DNA from: Cervus elaphus
Taxonomy: Eukaryota > Chordata > Mammalia > Artiodactyla > Cervidae
Assembly (NCBI RefSeq): GCF_910594005.1
Contig: NC_057823.1
Coordinates: 57,472,015 to 57,536,014 of the forward strand
DNA length: 64,000 bases
Direction: 5' to 3'
Shown here: piece by piece, positions 22,646 to 35,502 of the stretch
Position numbering within the stretch: position 1 is the first letter of the stretch
How the letters are laid out: each line of letters starts with the position of its first letter
Notes under the pieces: generated by a model
The model's database searches: none
What the model was told of the DNA's origin: nothing
Seen by the model: only the letters and a program-made list of their open reading frames with translations
Program-made: the position numbers and the translations under genes

Positions 22646-22846
22646 TGTTTTCACATATGAAAAACATATGAAGAAAATTATAAGAAAGTTAGAATAAACT
22701 TTAAAAGGGAAATTATAGCATGAAGGCATGATTTAGAGAGAATCAAGGGAAATTTTCTCTGAAGAAGTGACGTTGGAAAGGATTCTGAAAGATGCTTTCA
22801 TATCTCTCTCTGTTAAAGGGACTTATTTAACTAGACCCATTTCATG

Positions 22847-23541
22847 TTTTTTTAAAAATTTATTTATTTTTAATTGAAGGATAACTGCTTTACAATACTG
22901 TGTTGGCTTCTGCCATACATAAGCATGAATCAGCCACATATACATATGTTCCCTTCCTCTTAACTCTCCCTCCCACCCCTCTACATTGTCACGGAGACTG
23001 GGTTTGAGTTCCATTAGTCACACAGAAAATTCCCTCTGGATATCTATTTTGCATATGGTAATGTATAAGTTTCCACGCTACGCTCCCCATTTGTCCCACC
23101 CTCTCCTTCCTCCTCCTGTGTCCACAAGTCTGTTCTCTGTGTCTGTGTCTCCATTGCTGCCCTGCAAATAGGTTTATCAGTACCATCTTTCTAGATTCCA
23201 TACATATGCATTAATATACAATATTTGTTTTTCTCTTTCTGAATTTCTCCACTCTGTATAATAGGCTCTAGGTTCGTCTACCTCAAATAAAACTCAAACT
23301 GACTGACTTAGAACTAAGTTTATTAGTCAGCGATTCAAATATATTTCCTTTTATGACTGAGGGATATTCCTTAGTACGTATGTACCACAGCTTCAGTATC
23401 CATTCATTTGTCGATGGACATCTAGGCTGCTTCCATGCCCTATTGTAAATAGTGCTGCAGCGAACATTGGGGTGCATGAGTCTTTTTCAATTATGCTTTT
23501 CTCATGGTATATGCCCTGTAGTGGAATTGTTGGGTCATATG
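22847..23541 (-). mobile_element. 5'-truncated L1 (L1-BT-like) with 21-bp TSD
   Basis: Antisense L1 3' end. The 3' UTR ('ggataactgctttacaatac', 'tcagccacatatacatatg') is followed by the ORF2 C-terminal code; the minus frame 23283-23477 includes a WKQPRCPSTNEWI motif. A 21-bp TSD with one mismatch lies at 22826-22846 and 23542-23562, fixing both ends at about 695 bp. Confidence 0.94.
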
Positions 23542-23562
23542 TTTAACTAGACCCCTTTCATG

Positions 23563-25082
23563 GTTTAAGTCTCAGTTTAAATCTTATTTCTATAGTGGGG
23601 AACCCAGTATCTGTGCAGTTTAAAAAAAAATAAATGTTTATTGTTGCCATGTGACTATAAAGCTACCTATAAAAAGTGAAAGTTTCAGACTTTTGTGCCA
23701 AATGTAGGGTTTTACACAGAGTAGGTGATAAATAATGATAATAACCTCAACACTGGATATACCTACATTTAGAAAAAGTATACTGGGTTTAAGATTCATG
23801 TCAATGTATTCTTCAAAGCTTAGAGGTGTTTTGTTTGTTTGTTTGTTTGTTTTTAAAGAAAATAAAAAGCCAACCTTGGAAATGTAGAAAAGCACATCCA
23901 GAAAATACTGATTAAGATTAAAAAAAAAATCCACATAGCAAATAAGGCTTTTCTCCATAAATTGCCAGTTATGATCCTTCAGCTTCTAGTTATATAATCC
24001 TGACTAGAATTACTTTTGCTTTTGAAGCCAAATCCCTAGAGTCTTGTGTTCTTGGCTGGCGCAGAGTAAAGTTATTGCAGGCCAACCTCCTAAATTCTGA
24101 ATATAGTATTTTCCCACTTAGTGCCTTCAAAGGTCTTAAGGTAATGGGGAAGAAAGAAAAAGGAGGCAGTTTGAATACTGGGTTCATTCAAAAGAGAAAA
24201 ATAAAAGGCATATAGCATCTTAAACTTAATCAGATATAATGATGTTTTCCTTGAGCTTTAGAGAGGAAATTTGTCTAGATTTAGGTAATAGCATAAGCAG
24301 ACATGAAAAAACAATGGCATCTTTTTAGAAACTTTCACCACCTCACCACAATAACTAACCACACTGATAAGAAACCTAAAGCAAAGAGAAGTGTTCTAAA
24401 TTCTACCTAATAAAATTGCATAGTTAGAACATTGGATCGTACATCAAAAGTCCAAGGCCATGATTCTTGCTTCCCAAGAGACCTGTACTGTCTTGGGAAT
24501 GTAGCTTCACACAGCTGCAGCTCCTTTCTCCGATGCTAACCAGTGCAGTGCTTCATTATGGAATTAGTGGGCAGAATCAACAGAAAATGTGACCTCAGTA
24601 ATGGATAAAAAAATTTAAATTAGATAAAAGACAGAAATATTTTGGCCTATAAGTTGCCTTCTGTCCCCTCTCCCCAACAAACAAACAAAAAAAAGCAAAC
24701 AAAGCACTTTCAGGTGAGTAAAAATGACATGCACATGGACTCATTGCTTACATGCATAGAGGCTTTGTATATTAATTCAGAGGTACTCTGACAGTTTACA
24801 GCACTGAGTTACATCACTTCTGTCTCTTTTCAAGGCACTGACATTGGCAGTCAGTCCTCTGTCTACCTGTGTATATACTGAGGCTGAAACACAATCTAGG
24901 AGAGCATTCCATGTAAATTCCAGATTCTAGAACTCCTCAGATTGTACCATTTCCTCTGATTTTCCCAATCAGCATTATTGGCCCCTTCAGAAGCACAATT
25001 CACGATTTATTGGCTTTAAGGAAGGAGATGCATCTGCTACTGTGGTCACTGTAGAGTCTTTAGGATCTCATTAGAGGAGGAG
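23563..25082. other. Unannotated; (GTTT)n at 23828-23854
   Basis: A (GTTT)n microsatellite of about six units lies at 23828-23854. The rest is unique sequence. A 106-codon minus frame at 23638-23958 depends on the microsatellite and has no known motif. Confidence 0.5.
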
Positions 25083-25095
25083 TAAAGGTGTGAGA

Positions 25096-25290
25096 GGCCT
25101 TCCCTGGTGGCTCAGCTGGTAAAGAATCCGCCTGCAATGCAAGAGACCTGGGTTGGATGCCTGGGTTGGGAAGATCCCCTGGAGGGGAACGGCTACTCAC
25201 TCCAGTATTCTTGCCTGGAGAATTCTATGGATTGTATAGTCCATGGCGTTGCAAAGAGTCTGACATGACTTGAGCAACTTTCACTTTCAT
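25096..25290 (+). mobile_element. Bov-tA SINE (sense) with 13-bp TSD
   Basis: Complete sense Bov-tA: tRNA-derived head 'ttccctggtggctcagctgg', B-box-like 'gggttggatgcc', body 'ccagtattcttgcctggaga', tail 'ctttcactttcat'. TSD 'taaaggtgtgaga' at 25083-25095 and 'taaaggtataaga' at 25291-25303. Confidence 0.96.
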
Positions 25291-25303
25291 TAAAGGTATA
25301 AGA

Positions 25304-26044
25304 GTGTGTGTGTGTGTTTATACCCATACATCTACTTAGCTTCAGTTTAGAAAGCTTCTAAATCACCATTTAAAAAAAAAAGTTTTTATATATGCACACA
25401 GACACACAGAGACACAAATTCAACTTTGAACATTGTCATTTAGGGTAAAGGAAAAAGACTTGAGAGCTAATGGTGATGATGATGATTCTCAACCACCCTT
25501 AGTACTGTCCATCTTCAACCTATTACTCAAAAAATCATCATCATTCATAAAAAAAGAAAATTAATTGGTATATCTTGAATCTCATTCTGCAAAATCCAAG
25601 GTGTTTTACTTGGGAACTTGTCATTGAAATCTGTGAAATAATGTACAATGGTTTCATGCTACGGCAAGGAATCAGTGAGATTTAATCAGTGGTTTAATGA
25701 GGATTGCCAATCACAAAAGACAACATATGTTGTCCAATAATACATACAGTTTCTTGTATTCTGGCATGATCAATGCCTTTCATTTGACTTTCTCCCTACT
25801 TGCCTGTCACAGGTGTCTTCTCCACAAAACCTTGAGCTAACCCGGAGCTGGCAGGTTCCTCTGTGGTTGATCTCTCACATCCCATCTGCAGCTGCACAAA
25901 GGCCCAGTCCCTCAATGACAGTGGATCTCAGAAGTCAATACTTCCCTGACTGCTCACAGTCACCAGTTAGATAATTGTGGAAATAAGCATTTAAAAGGTT
26001 AGTTTCTTAATCTGTATATCTTTTAAAGCTGCAAATAGACAAAG
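25304..26044. other. Unannotated; short (GT)n at 25304-25318
   Basis: The (GT)n run lies immediately after the SINE TSD. The rest is unique sequence without a recognised gene. Confidence 0.45.
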
Positions 26045-26166
26045 GCCTAGGATTTTATTTATTCATTTATTTAACAAATGTTTATTATACACTTTCTTGT
26101 ACTAACTAGGTCCTGGAGACTTTAATCTCCATTCTCTATTCTTCATAAGCCTTTACCTAGAGTCAA
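26045..26166 (-). mobile_element. L2 or MIR 3' fragment
   Basis: 'tttattcatttatttaacaa' followed by 'ctaactaggtcctggagac' resembles the complement of the L2 3' end. Short and diverged. Confidence 0.4.
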
Positions 26167-26388
26167 CTGGGCTTCCCTGGTGTCTCAACAGTAAAGGATC
26201 CACCTGAAGTGCAGGAGATGTAAGAGACTTGGGTTTGATCCCTGGGTCAGGAAGATCCCCTGGAGGTGGGCGTGACAACCCACTCCAGTATTCTTGCCTG
26301 GAGAATCTCATGGACAGAGGAGACTGGCGAGTTATGGTCCATGGGGTTGCAGAGTTGGACGTGACTGAAGCGATTTAGCAGCAGCAGC
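26167..26388 (+). mobile_element. Bov-tA SINE (sense) with 8-bp TSD
   Basis: Complete sense copy: 'gggcttccctggtgtctcaa' through the body to terminal (CAG)n. A small duplication ('gcaggagatgtaagagactt') lies in the head. TSD 'agagtcaa' at 26159-26166 and 26389-26396. Confidence 0.94.
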
Positions 26389-26442
26389 AGAGTCAATCAT
26401 CTGGCATTCAAGTCATGCCAATCAAACACTACCAGTGTGATT

Positions 26443-26460
26443 TCTCTCTCTCTCTCTTTT
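26443..26460. repeat. (TC)n microsatellite
   Basis: Short run of CT dinucleotides ending in TTTT. Confidence 0.85.
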
Positions 26461-26654
26461 TCTCACTCCTTATTTTGTGAGTCTTCTGCATGAGTGTCCT
26501 CCTTCTCTTTCTTTAACAAAGTGCAAACCACACTTAAAATCTCAGGCCCAATCCCAAGTCCATGAAGTCTTTTCAGATCAATGATAAATGATCTTCCTTG
26601 ACCACTTATAGACTTTATTATTTATGCCACTCAGAATGGACACTATATAATCCC

Positions 26655-26870
26655 TTCTGTTGATGGTAGGCTGGACCTGGTGACTTAGGTTATGGCAAGT
26701 GATGAAATGTCACTACCGAGAGGAAATTATAAAAAGCTATGACTTTCTTCTTGCTCACAATTCTTGCCCTGAATTTTTGACCCACAGAAGTTATGAGATA
26801 CATGTTTTACCAACCTACTATATTCTGGAACTCTGTTACACAGCAGAGATACCTAATGTAATCCTGAAAT
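26655..26870 (+). mobile_element. MaLR-type LTR fragment
   Basis: 'tgacccacagaagttatgag', 'ggaactctgttacacagcag' and 'gatacctaatg' follow the order of the sense 3' end of an MLT-type LTR. The 5' part is diverged. Confidence 0.6.
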
Positions 26871-27439
26871 TGTAGCTCTGATCATATAGTCTTTGATTCA
26901 TCAAGTATTAAGTGGGTGTCTGCTCTTCTTTCTACAAGGTATTGTGTTCAGCAAGATGAATCTGAGAGGAAAAGAGGAAGGAGAGTAAGAAAAATATTAC
27001 TAAGAGTCAAGATCTACATAAAAGTGTAAAATAGTATAGGATATAGTTTTACTCCTATATTATTTATTTAATGTTGGTTTTGAAATTCATCCATGATGTA
27101 GCTTATAGCTATAGTTTTTTTTTTCTTTTTTCCATTTAAGGTGCAGCATAGTTAGGAGCTTATTAAATAAATACACCACAATTAATTATTATATCCTATT
27201 TCTGATGTACACTTTAGCTGGTTCTGTACTTTTTCTATTGTGTATTTGGTTGTCTAACAGTTTTTTTAGGATGTTTATACGTTGCTGAGGGAAAAGAAAG
27301 TATAGGTTTTATTCTTATACTATCCTTATATGATTATTCTCGGCTCCAGTCAACACTTTCCAACTAATTTGTAATACTCAAGATGCATTCCTTTTTATTC
27401 TGTTATCTCAAAGAAACTGTGTAGAATTGGAATTGTTTG
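26871..27439. other. Unannotated AT-rich sequence
   Basis: No recognised gene or repeat. Confidence 0.4.
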
Positions 27440-27930
27440 TTCATTAAATGTTAGTTGAACTCATTCAGTTTGATATTTTCTTAGTAAGAAAATTTTCAAT
27501 TGCTAATTAGGATTCTTATTATAGGATAATTTACATTCACTGTTTCTTCTTACATCAGTTTTGGTAATTTGTATCTTTTAGAATTTAGTCCATTTCATCT
27601 AAGTTTTCAAATTTATTAACATGAAATTATTCAATATACATTCATATTTTAATTTGTATCATATCTGTAGTTATACCATGATTTAATATTTACTTTATTA
27701 ATCTGTCCAGAGATTTATTATTTTTATTAGTTTTGAGAACATAAAAATTATTTCATCTATTGGTCCTTTTTATTTTATCTTTTCATTATTTTTCTGTCTC
27801 TAATATTTCCTTTCTGTTAGCTTCTTTATGCTTATTGTGAAGTTATGTTGAATCCTCAGAATGTCTAAAATTAATTTATCTGCTTTCAGTTATAAATTGC
27901 CCTTCTTTTGACCTATTTTGATGCTGGCGT
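27440..27930 (-). mobile_element. Old L1 ORF2 fragment
   Basis: 'ttttggtaatttgtatcttt', 'agtccatttcatctaagtt' and 'ttctgtctctaatatttcct' follow the antisense order of an L1 ORF2 segment. Stops are frequent. Confidence 0.55.
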
Positions 27931-27989
27931 TGGACTCTGCAAATCAAAATTTTCCTCTTCTGGCTGCCTCTGTGTTCAGTACATATTTA

Positions 27990-30050
27990 ATGCATACAAT
28001 TTGAGGCTGGACATATGCAAACAGCTGTGATAACATCACCACCATCAAGGTAACAGACGTGTCCAACACCTCCCAGAGGTTCCCTGAGTCCCTTTGGTTT
28101 TTCTGTTTGTTTTTATTTGTGGTAAGAACATGTCACATGAGATCGACCTCCTAACAAATCTTCCAGTGCATATTACCATATTGTTAACTACAGGTACTAT
28201 GTTAAAGAGCAGACTTCTAGAAGTTCTTCATTTAGCATAACTTAAGAATACTAATTTTAATGTTATTCTTTCTAAGACAATATCAATGTGCTCCCTTGAT
28301 TAAATGATGTAGAAACTGAACCAGTGCCTTTGATGTCATTGTAAACATTATAAAAGCTTTAACATGTTTTATTTCTGAATATCCTTACTTGCAATGTGCA
28401 TGTTTTTCCCCCATTGAAGTTTAATCTTGTTTTATTTATAACCTTTAAACATTATATAATAACTTTAAATTTTTTACATGACAATAATATAGCTCCCTTT
28501 CTTTCTTCTGTTTTAGACTTTTTATCTGAGGTTTATTTCCTTCCACTCAAAATTCATCCTTTAGCTTTTTTTTTTTTCTTTTTTAGTGAAGTAAACTCCT
28601 GTAATGTTTTTTAAAATTCTGAATGCCTTTCTTTTGTCCTTGTCCTTGAAAATTATTTTTGTCTTAGCACATTGTAGATAATATTCTCTTGTCTTCTGGC
28701 TTCCAATGCATGCTGTTGATAATTCAGCTGTCAGATTAATTACCATTCTTTTATCAGTGATCTCTTTTTCTTCTCTGGCTCCTTTCAAAATTTTTTCTTT
28801 GCCCATGTGTTCTACAGACTCATAGATTGATGATTGATTGATTAATTGATTGACAAAGACAGTGATATATACACATGTGTATAAATATATGTATATTTCA
28901 CATACATATGAATTTTAAAATTTATTTTGTGTGGGTTTTTCATGTGTTTTGTAGACTTATAGTTTGATACCTTTCAACAATTCTGAACACTTCTGACATT
29001 ATCACTTATAATATTAACCTTTCCCAGTTTTCCCTATTCTTATGTTTCAAACTTCTTACACTGTTCTCCATGCCCCAATTGCCCCTTTTAAAAAAAGCAT
29101 ATTTTTAAAAAAACTATATTTTTCATCTCTCTGTCTTTCTGAAATATATTCAGCGTTTTTTTTAGATTTTTTCTCCAGATAACTACTTATTTTCAGCAGA
29201 ATCTAATCTGCTCTTTTCACCTTTTAGTTCCTTTTTTACTTTAATTATCATATTTTTTATACCTGAAACTCAGTTTGCCTCTTTTCCACATGTGCGTGGT
29301 TGCTTTATAATCTATTTTTCCTTACTTCTGATGTCAGTCCTTCCTGTGCTTGTTTTCTATTCTGTATTTGATAATTTTCCTTATGACAGGACTCTACTCT
29401 CTGCTGTTTCTTTGGCTCTAGCTCATGGTGCCTCGTTTGCTTGTATGATACATGATCTTTGACTCTGAGGTCACATTCCTTGGGAAATCCTTTGCAGTAA
29501 TTCTTTGAAACTTAGGCAGAAGTTGGATTTTTCCAGAGAGTATTACACTTGATTCCCCAGTTATTACCTACTTGAAATTATTTGCTTAAGATGATTTAAG
29601 TTATACATGGTAACAGGAATTAGAGCACAAAATCTAAGTGAGACCAGTTAGTTGTTTACTAATTCTCAAAGGCAACTTCTTTTTCCTCTTCAACCAGTGC
29701 CAAGGTTAGAGGAGACAGGTTTCCACGTCGTCTTCTTCTAGGTAGTAAGTGTACTTATCACAAAACCTTACTTTGAAAGAGTAGCCCTTTGGATATGCAG
29801 ACTGATACTGGGTTTCCTATTACATTTTCACTTTATGCTGCCCTAGCCTTTATTTCTCTTCTCTTATATCCTGCATAGCTTTTAAAACAGAATCCTTGAG
29901 TTAGCGAGGCTCATCTCAAGGTGAAATTCACTTCAAGTGCTAGTCTACCTCTCAGGATGCTCTTCTCTCTTTTCTTTCTTCTTTCTTTCACTCCTTATTT
30001 TTTCTTTCCCATTCCCATTTTCATTCTTCATTCCTTGCTACTTTCCTTCC
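27990..30050 (-). mobile_element. HAL1-like or L1M element (3' UTR, ORF1, 5' UTR)
   Basis: The 3' part (27990-28260) reads as the complement of an old L1 3' UTR ('gtggtaagaacatgtcacat', 'accatattgttaactacagg'). Then the minus strand at 28561-28806 keeps an ORF1-like stretch ('KILKGAREEKE' and 'INLTAELSTA', comparable to the L1 ORF1p C-terminus). Further right follows 5' UTR-like text ('ctctttggctctagctcatg'-type words near 29410). No ORF2 lies between ORF1 and the 3' UTR, which fits HAL1 (half-L1). An L1M with an internal deletion is the alternative. A (ATTG)n run lies at 28824-28853. Confidence 0.55.
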
Positions 30051-31529
30051 TTCTTGTGTGTATCTGTGTGTCTGTAGCTTACAAGTACTTTACATGTTTG
30101 CCATGTCAATGGTAGATATTTTAAAAATGGATTTAAATGTATTTCATCCAGAATAATTAGTTCTTTTCCATTGTAAAGTGATTTGGAATAACCAACCCAG
30201 AAACTAAAGTTTTCTAGCTGTTTCTAATGAATCTTTAGCACTTACTAATGTGTCCTTCAGAATTCTTACATGCTACAAATATGTGGGGGGAAAGGGGTGA
30301 CTGAGTGTGTGAGGTAGAGAGTGGGAAGAAGGGTCCTAGGTCTTTCCGTTTATATTATACTTTTAGAGTAGACGTAATGGGGAAAAATGTATTGCTGGGG
30401 GAAAAGAAATTAAACAGAAAAAAAATTTTTTTAAACTGTCCCACTCATTTGGAGGCACCTACTGGCTTACCTCATTGGACTAGATAGAGATGAGTAATTA
30501 CTTTTCTAATGTGTTTTGTGTGAGGTTCCTAGAACATACAATTCATGAAAATGACCCTCAGGCCTGCTTTGATAATCAGTCTTACAGCCCCCTCTGAAAC
30601 AATTTGTTGAAATGCCCAATTTACTAATGTTTTTCCTAAACCAATAACCTGGAGTGTGGAAATGCATGAAATACAGCAATGGAATATATCAACATTTTCA
30701 AAGTTGCCCTGTCTTTGAAATGATACGAAAGCAGTTTCATGTTGTAGGTGAAAGCAGGTTCAGTTTGTACTTGAGGCAACTATAAGAAAGGTGTACTTTA
30801 AACACCTGAGATGGAAATGGTAGAGTCAGTATAACATTGAAATTCTTAAAAATCTTGAGGCTGACCACATTTCATAAAGAACAGAATTTTTTAAGAGGAC
30901 AAGGCTAAAGAAAGGAGAAAGGAGAAATATACCCAGTACTTGCTGCCTGTCTCCCTAGCTAGGATACAGCATTGCTTTTAAATTTATGAGATCAGAACAT
31001 CAAAAGATAGCAGCTAAATATATTCAGATAGAGTGGAAATTTTGACATAAACTTACTGACTTATTTTTCCCCTCAAGAAATGAGTGCATGTGTCTTACAA
31101 GCTACTTCTTAGGACTTGATTTACATAGAGACTCATTTATTTAGGAAAGAATTAATAAACACGATTCCAGAGAAGAGCATCAACTCAATCAGATGCTCTG
31201 GGACTGCAGTGCCACTGCTGATTGACCCCATTATGGTCCTATCAGAGAATAAGTAGGTGACCACTCAGAGCATCCCCCACCAAAGCAAGGCCATGGTGGG
31301 GCATCCCGCAGTACCATGGTGGGACCCTTCCCTTCTGTGCACTTTCATGAAAGGGTTAGAATCTGTGCGCTGCTGAACTCATATTAAGCCTGGCACAGAG
31401 GTTGGGTTGTCCAGCAGAGCTTGTAAAACGTTTAGGGTATAGACTTCAGTTGGAAAGCTCCTGAGGGTAAATAAATGCACAGTGGAGTTTTTTTTTACAC
31501 ACACACACACACAAATTACAGAGCAGAAA
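30051..31529. other. Unannotated; (CA)n at 31497-31514
   Basis: Unique AT-rich sequence, with a short CA microsatellite preceded by a T-run (31488-31496). No recognised gene. Confidence 0.45.
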
Positions 31530-31965
31530 AAATTAATGTATAGGATGATATACATCACTGGATAAATATCATAAGACAATGTTAAATGGAAACAACAAAC
31601 AAGAAAAGCAAGTTGCAAAGAGCTGACATTTGTATAAAAAATTGTGAAGCATAGAAAAAGAGTTTGTATTGTATATCAATGTATTCCCATTCAGTAAAAG
31701 TTCAAAAACATGCTTATGAGTGATTCACATCATCTTAAAAATAATAGTTATCTTTAGGAGGAGAGGGAGAGGAAAGGGGAAAGACCATGGATTTTTCATA
31801 GTGTTTTATTATCTTATTTTTAAAAAAAGAATCAGTTGAGACAAATGTGGCAACTAGCAAAATATGTTTTATTCTGGTAGAGATTACATAAATGCCTATA
31901 ATATTATTTATATTTGCTTTTCATGTTATATGACTTATTATTAAGCTTTAAAAAATAAAAAAAAA
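31530..31965 (+). mobile_element. Old L1M (L1ME-like) 3' end
   Basis: 'caagttgcaaagagctgaca', 'gcatagaaaaagagtttg', 'atagttatctttaggaggag' and a terminal A-rich region follow the sense 3' UTR of old L1M elements. Confidence 0.6.
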
Positions 31966-32026
31966 AACCACTATCTGAATGACTATCCCTTCTACTTGAG
32001 TGTTCTGTGATCTTAAAATGTTATAA

Positions 32027-32185
32027 ATCTGTCCTGTCTGATATGATAGCCACTAGACACATGTGGTTACTGAGCATTTAAAGTGTGGCTAATGCAACTG
32101 AGGAACTCAGTTTTTAATTTTTTAATTCTAATATCTATGAGTAGTGGCTATTTTATTAGGCAGCATGAATCTAGAATATAAGCTC
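32027..32185. mobile_element. hAT-Charlie non-autonomous DNA transposon (MER20/MER58-like)
   Basis: 'ctgtctgatatgatagccac', 'tagacacatgtggttactga' and 'aaagtgtggctaatgcaact' form the typical terminal block of this hAT group ('agccacatgtggctattgag' in consensus). Only one end is clear. Confidence 0.7.
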
Positions 32186-34910
32186 TGTAAATTAAGGCAG
32201 AACTGGTAAGTCTTCATTGACTATAATTCTACCTCTTGAAAGCAGACTCAGTCCCAGGAGATACTCCATACATAGTTTCTGAAAAAAAAATGTAATAGGG
32301 AATCCCAGTGCATATTTCCCTCTTTCTTCCTGTGAGTTGATTGGCAAACATATAGTATCACAAATTCAGCAGGCCTGGAACTATTTGTTTGTTTGTTGGT
32401 CGTTCAGTCACTCAGTCATGTCCAACTGTTTGCAACCCCATGACTGCAGCATGTCAGGCTTCCCTGTCCTTCATTATCTCCCAGAGTTTGCTCAAATTCT
32501 TGTCCATTGAGTTGGTGATGCCATCCAACCATCTCATTCTCTATCACTCCCTTTTTCTAGTGCTCTCAATCTTCCCCAGCATCAGAGTCTTTTCCAGTGA
32601 GTTGGCTCTTACATCAGTGGCCAAAGTATTGGAGCTTCAGCTTCAGCATCAGTCCTTCCAACGAATATTCAGGATTGATTTCCTTTAGGATTGACTGGTT
32701 TGCTCTCCTTGCTATCTAGGGGACTCTAAGAGTCTTCTCTAGCACCACAGTTTGAAACTATCTATTCTCCAGTGTTCAGCCTTTTTTATGGTCCAACTCT
32801 CACATCTGTACATGACTACTGGAAAAACCATAGCTTTGACTATACTGACCTTTGTCAGCAAAGTGATGTCTCTGCTTTCTAATATGCTGGATAGGTTTGT
32901 CATAGCTTTTTCCCAAGGAGAAAATGTCTTTTAATTTCATGACTGCAGTCACCATTCACAGTGATTTTGGAGCCCAAGAAAATAAAATCTGTCATTATCT
33001 CTATTTTTTCCCATCTTATCGCCATGAAGTGATGGGACAAGATGCCCTGATTTTAGCCTTTGAATGTTGAGTTTTAAGTCAGCTTTTTCACTCTCCTCTT
33101 TCATCTTCATCAAGAGACTCTTTAGTTCCTCTTTGTTTTCTGCCATAAAGGTGGCATCATATGCATACCTGAGGTTATTTCTCCCAGCAATCTTGACCCT
33201 AGCTTGTAATTCATCCAGACCATCATTTCATGTGATATACTCTGCATATAAGTTAAATAAACAGGGTGACAAGATACAGCATTGATGTACTCCTTTCCCA
33301 ATTTGGAACCAGTTTGTTGTTCTATGTCTGGTTCTAATTGTTGCTTCTTGACCTGCATACAGATGTCTCTGGAGGCAAGTAAGGTGGTCTGGTATTCCCA
33401 TCAATTTAAGAATTATCCACAGTTTGTTGTGATCCACACAGTCAAAGACTTTAGCATAGTCAATGAAGCAGAAGTAGATATTTTTCTAGAATTCTCTTAC
33501 TTTTCCAATGATCCATGGATGTTGGCAATTTGATCTCTGGTTCCTCTGCCCTTTCTAAATCCAATTTGTACATCTGGAAGTTCTCAGTTCACATACTCTT
33601 GAAGCCTAGCTTGTAGGATTTTGAGGATTACCTTGCTAGCATGTGAAATGAGTACAATTGTACAGTAGTTTGAACATTCTTTGGCATTGGCCTTCCTTGG
33701 GATTAGAATGAAAATTGACTTTTTAGAGTCCTGTTTCTACTGCTGAGTTTTCCCAATTTGTTGCATATTGAGTGCAGCACTTTAACAGCATTATCTTTCA
33801 GGATTTGAAACAGCTCTGTTGGACTTCCATCACCCCCACTAGCTTCATTCATAGCAATGCTTCCTAAGGCCCACTTGACTTCACACTCCAGAATGTCTGG
33901 CTCTAGGTTAGTAAAAACACAATTGTGGCTAAATCTGGGTCATTAAGACCTTTTTTGTACAGTTCTTCTCTTATTCTTTCCACTTCTTAATATCTTCTGT
34001 TTTTGTTAGGTCCATACCATTTCTCTTCTTTATTGTGCCCATCTTTGCATGAAGTGTTCCCTTGGTATCTCTAATTCTCCTGAAGAGATCTCCAATCTTC
34101 CTCATTCTATTGTTTTCCTCTATTTCTCTGTATTGTTGACCTAAGGTATTCTTATCTATCCTTGCTCTTCTTTGGAAATCTGCATTCAGATGGGTATATC
34201 TTTCCTTTTCTCCTTTGCCTTTGGCTTCTCCTCCTTTCTCAGCTATTTGAAAGGCCTCCTCAGACAACCATTTTGCCTTTGCATTTCTTTATCTTGGGGA
34301 TGGTTTTGTTCATCACCTCCTATACAATGTTACTAACCTCCATCCACAGTTCTTCAGGCACTCTTGTCTATCAGATCTAGTCTCTTGAATCTGTTTGTCA
34401 CTTCCACTGTATAGTCATAAAGGATTTGATTTAGGTCATACCAGAATGACCTAGTGGTTTTTCCTACTTTCTTCAATTTAAGTCTGAATTTTGTGATAAG
34501 GGGTTCATGATTTGAGCCACTGTCAGTTCCTGGTCTTGCTTTGGCTGACTTTATAGAGCTTTTCCATCTTCAGCTGCAGGGAATATAATCAACCTGATTT
34601 TGGTATTGACCATGTGGTGACGTCCATGTGTAGAGTCATCTCTTGTGTTGTTGGAAGGGGGTATTTGCTATGACCAGTGCACTCTGTTGCTAAAACTCCA
34701 TTAGCCTTTGCCCCCTTCATGTTGTACTCCACGGCCTAACTTGCCTGTTGCTCCAGCTATCTCTTGACTTCCTGCTTTAGCATTCCAGTCCCCTATGATG
34801 AAAAGGACATCTTTTTTTTTTTTTTTTGGTGTTAGTTCTAGAAGATCTTGTAGGTCTTCACAGAACCGTTGAACTTCAGCTTCTTTGGCATTAGTGGTTT
34901 GTGCATAGAC

Positions 34911-35063
34911 CGACTTCACTTTCCCTTTTCACTTTCAAGCATTGGAGAAGGAAATGGCAACCCATCCAGTATTCTTGCCTGGAGAATCCCAGGGATGGCA
35001 GAGCCTGGTGAGCTGCTGTCTATGGGATCGCACAGAGTCGGACACAACTGAAGCGACTTGGCA
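34911..35063 (+). mobile_element. Bov-A monomer with 8-bp TSD, nested in BovB
   Basis: Sense Bov-A: 'cttttcactttcaagcattg' to 'actgaagcgacttggca'. TSD 'gcatagac' at 34903-34910 and 35064-35071. The BovB sequence is continuous after excision ('gcatagacttggattactg'). Confidence 0.95.
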
Positions 35064-35187
35064 GCATAGACTTGGATTACTGTGATACTGAATGGTTTGC
35101 CTTGGAAATGAACTGAGACCATTCTGTCATTTTCAAGATTGCATGAAAGTTCTGCATCTTGGACTCTTTTGTTGATTATGAGTGAGT

Positions 35188-35502
35188 GAAGTAAGTGAAA
35201 GTCATTCAGTTGTGTCCATTTCTTTGTGACCCCATGGACTATACAGTTCATGGAATTCTCCAGGCCAGAATACTGGAGTGGGTAGCCTTTCCCTTCTTCA
35301 TGGGATCTTCCCAACCCAGGGATCAAACCCAGGTCTCTCACATTGCAGGAGGATTCTTAACCAGCTGAGCCACAAGGGAAGCCCAAGAATACTGAAGTGT
35401 GTAGCTTATCCTTTCTCCAGCAGGTCTTCCCAACCCAGGAATTGAACCAGGGTCTCCTTCACTGTAGGTGGATTCTTTACCAGCTCAGCTACCAGGGAAG
35501 CC
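35188..35502 (-). mobile_element. Two-headed Bov-tA SINE, nested in BovB
   Basis: Antisense SINE with one 3' body ('gaaagtcattcagttgtgtc', 'ccaggccagaatactggagt') but two tRNA-derived heads in tandem: 'gagccacaagggaagccc' near 35385 and 'cagctaccagggaagccc' near 35500. It is about 315 bp, against about 210 for a normal Bov-tA. Confidence 0.9.

Noticed and set aside
25096..25170. tRNA gene
   Set aside because: The head of this and other Bov-tA copies is tRNA-derived, but it is fused to Bov-A, repeated about two dozen times in the window, and lacks an intact acceptor stem context.
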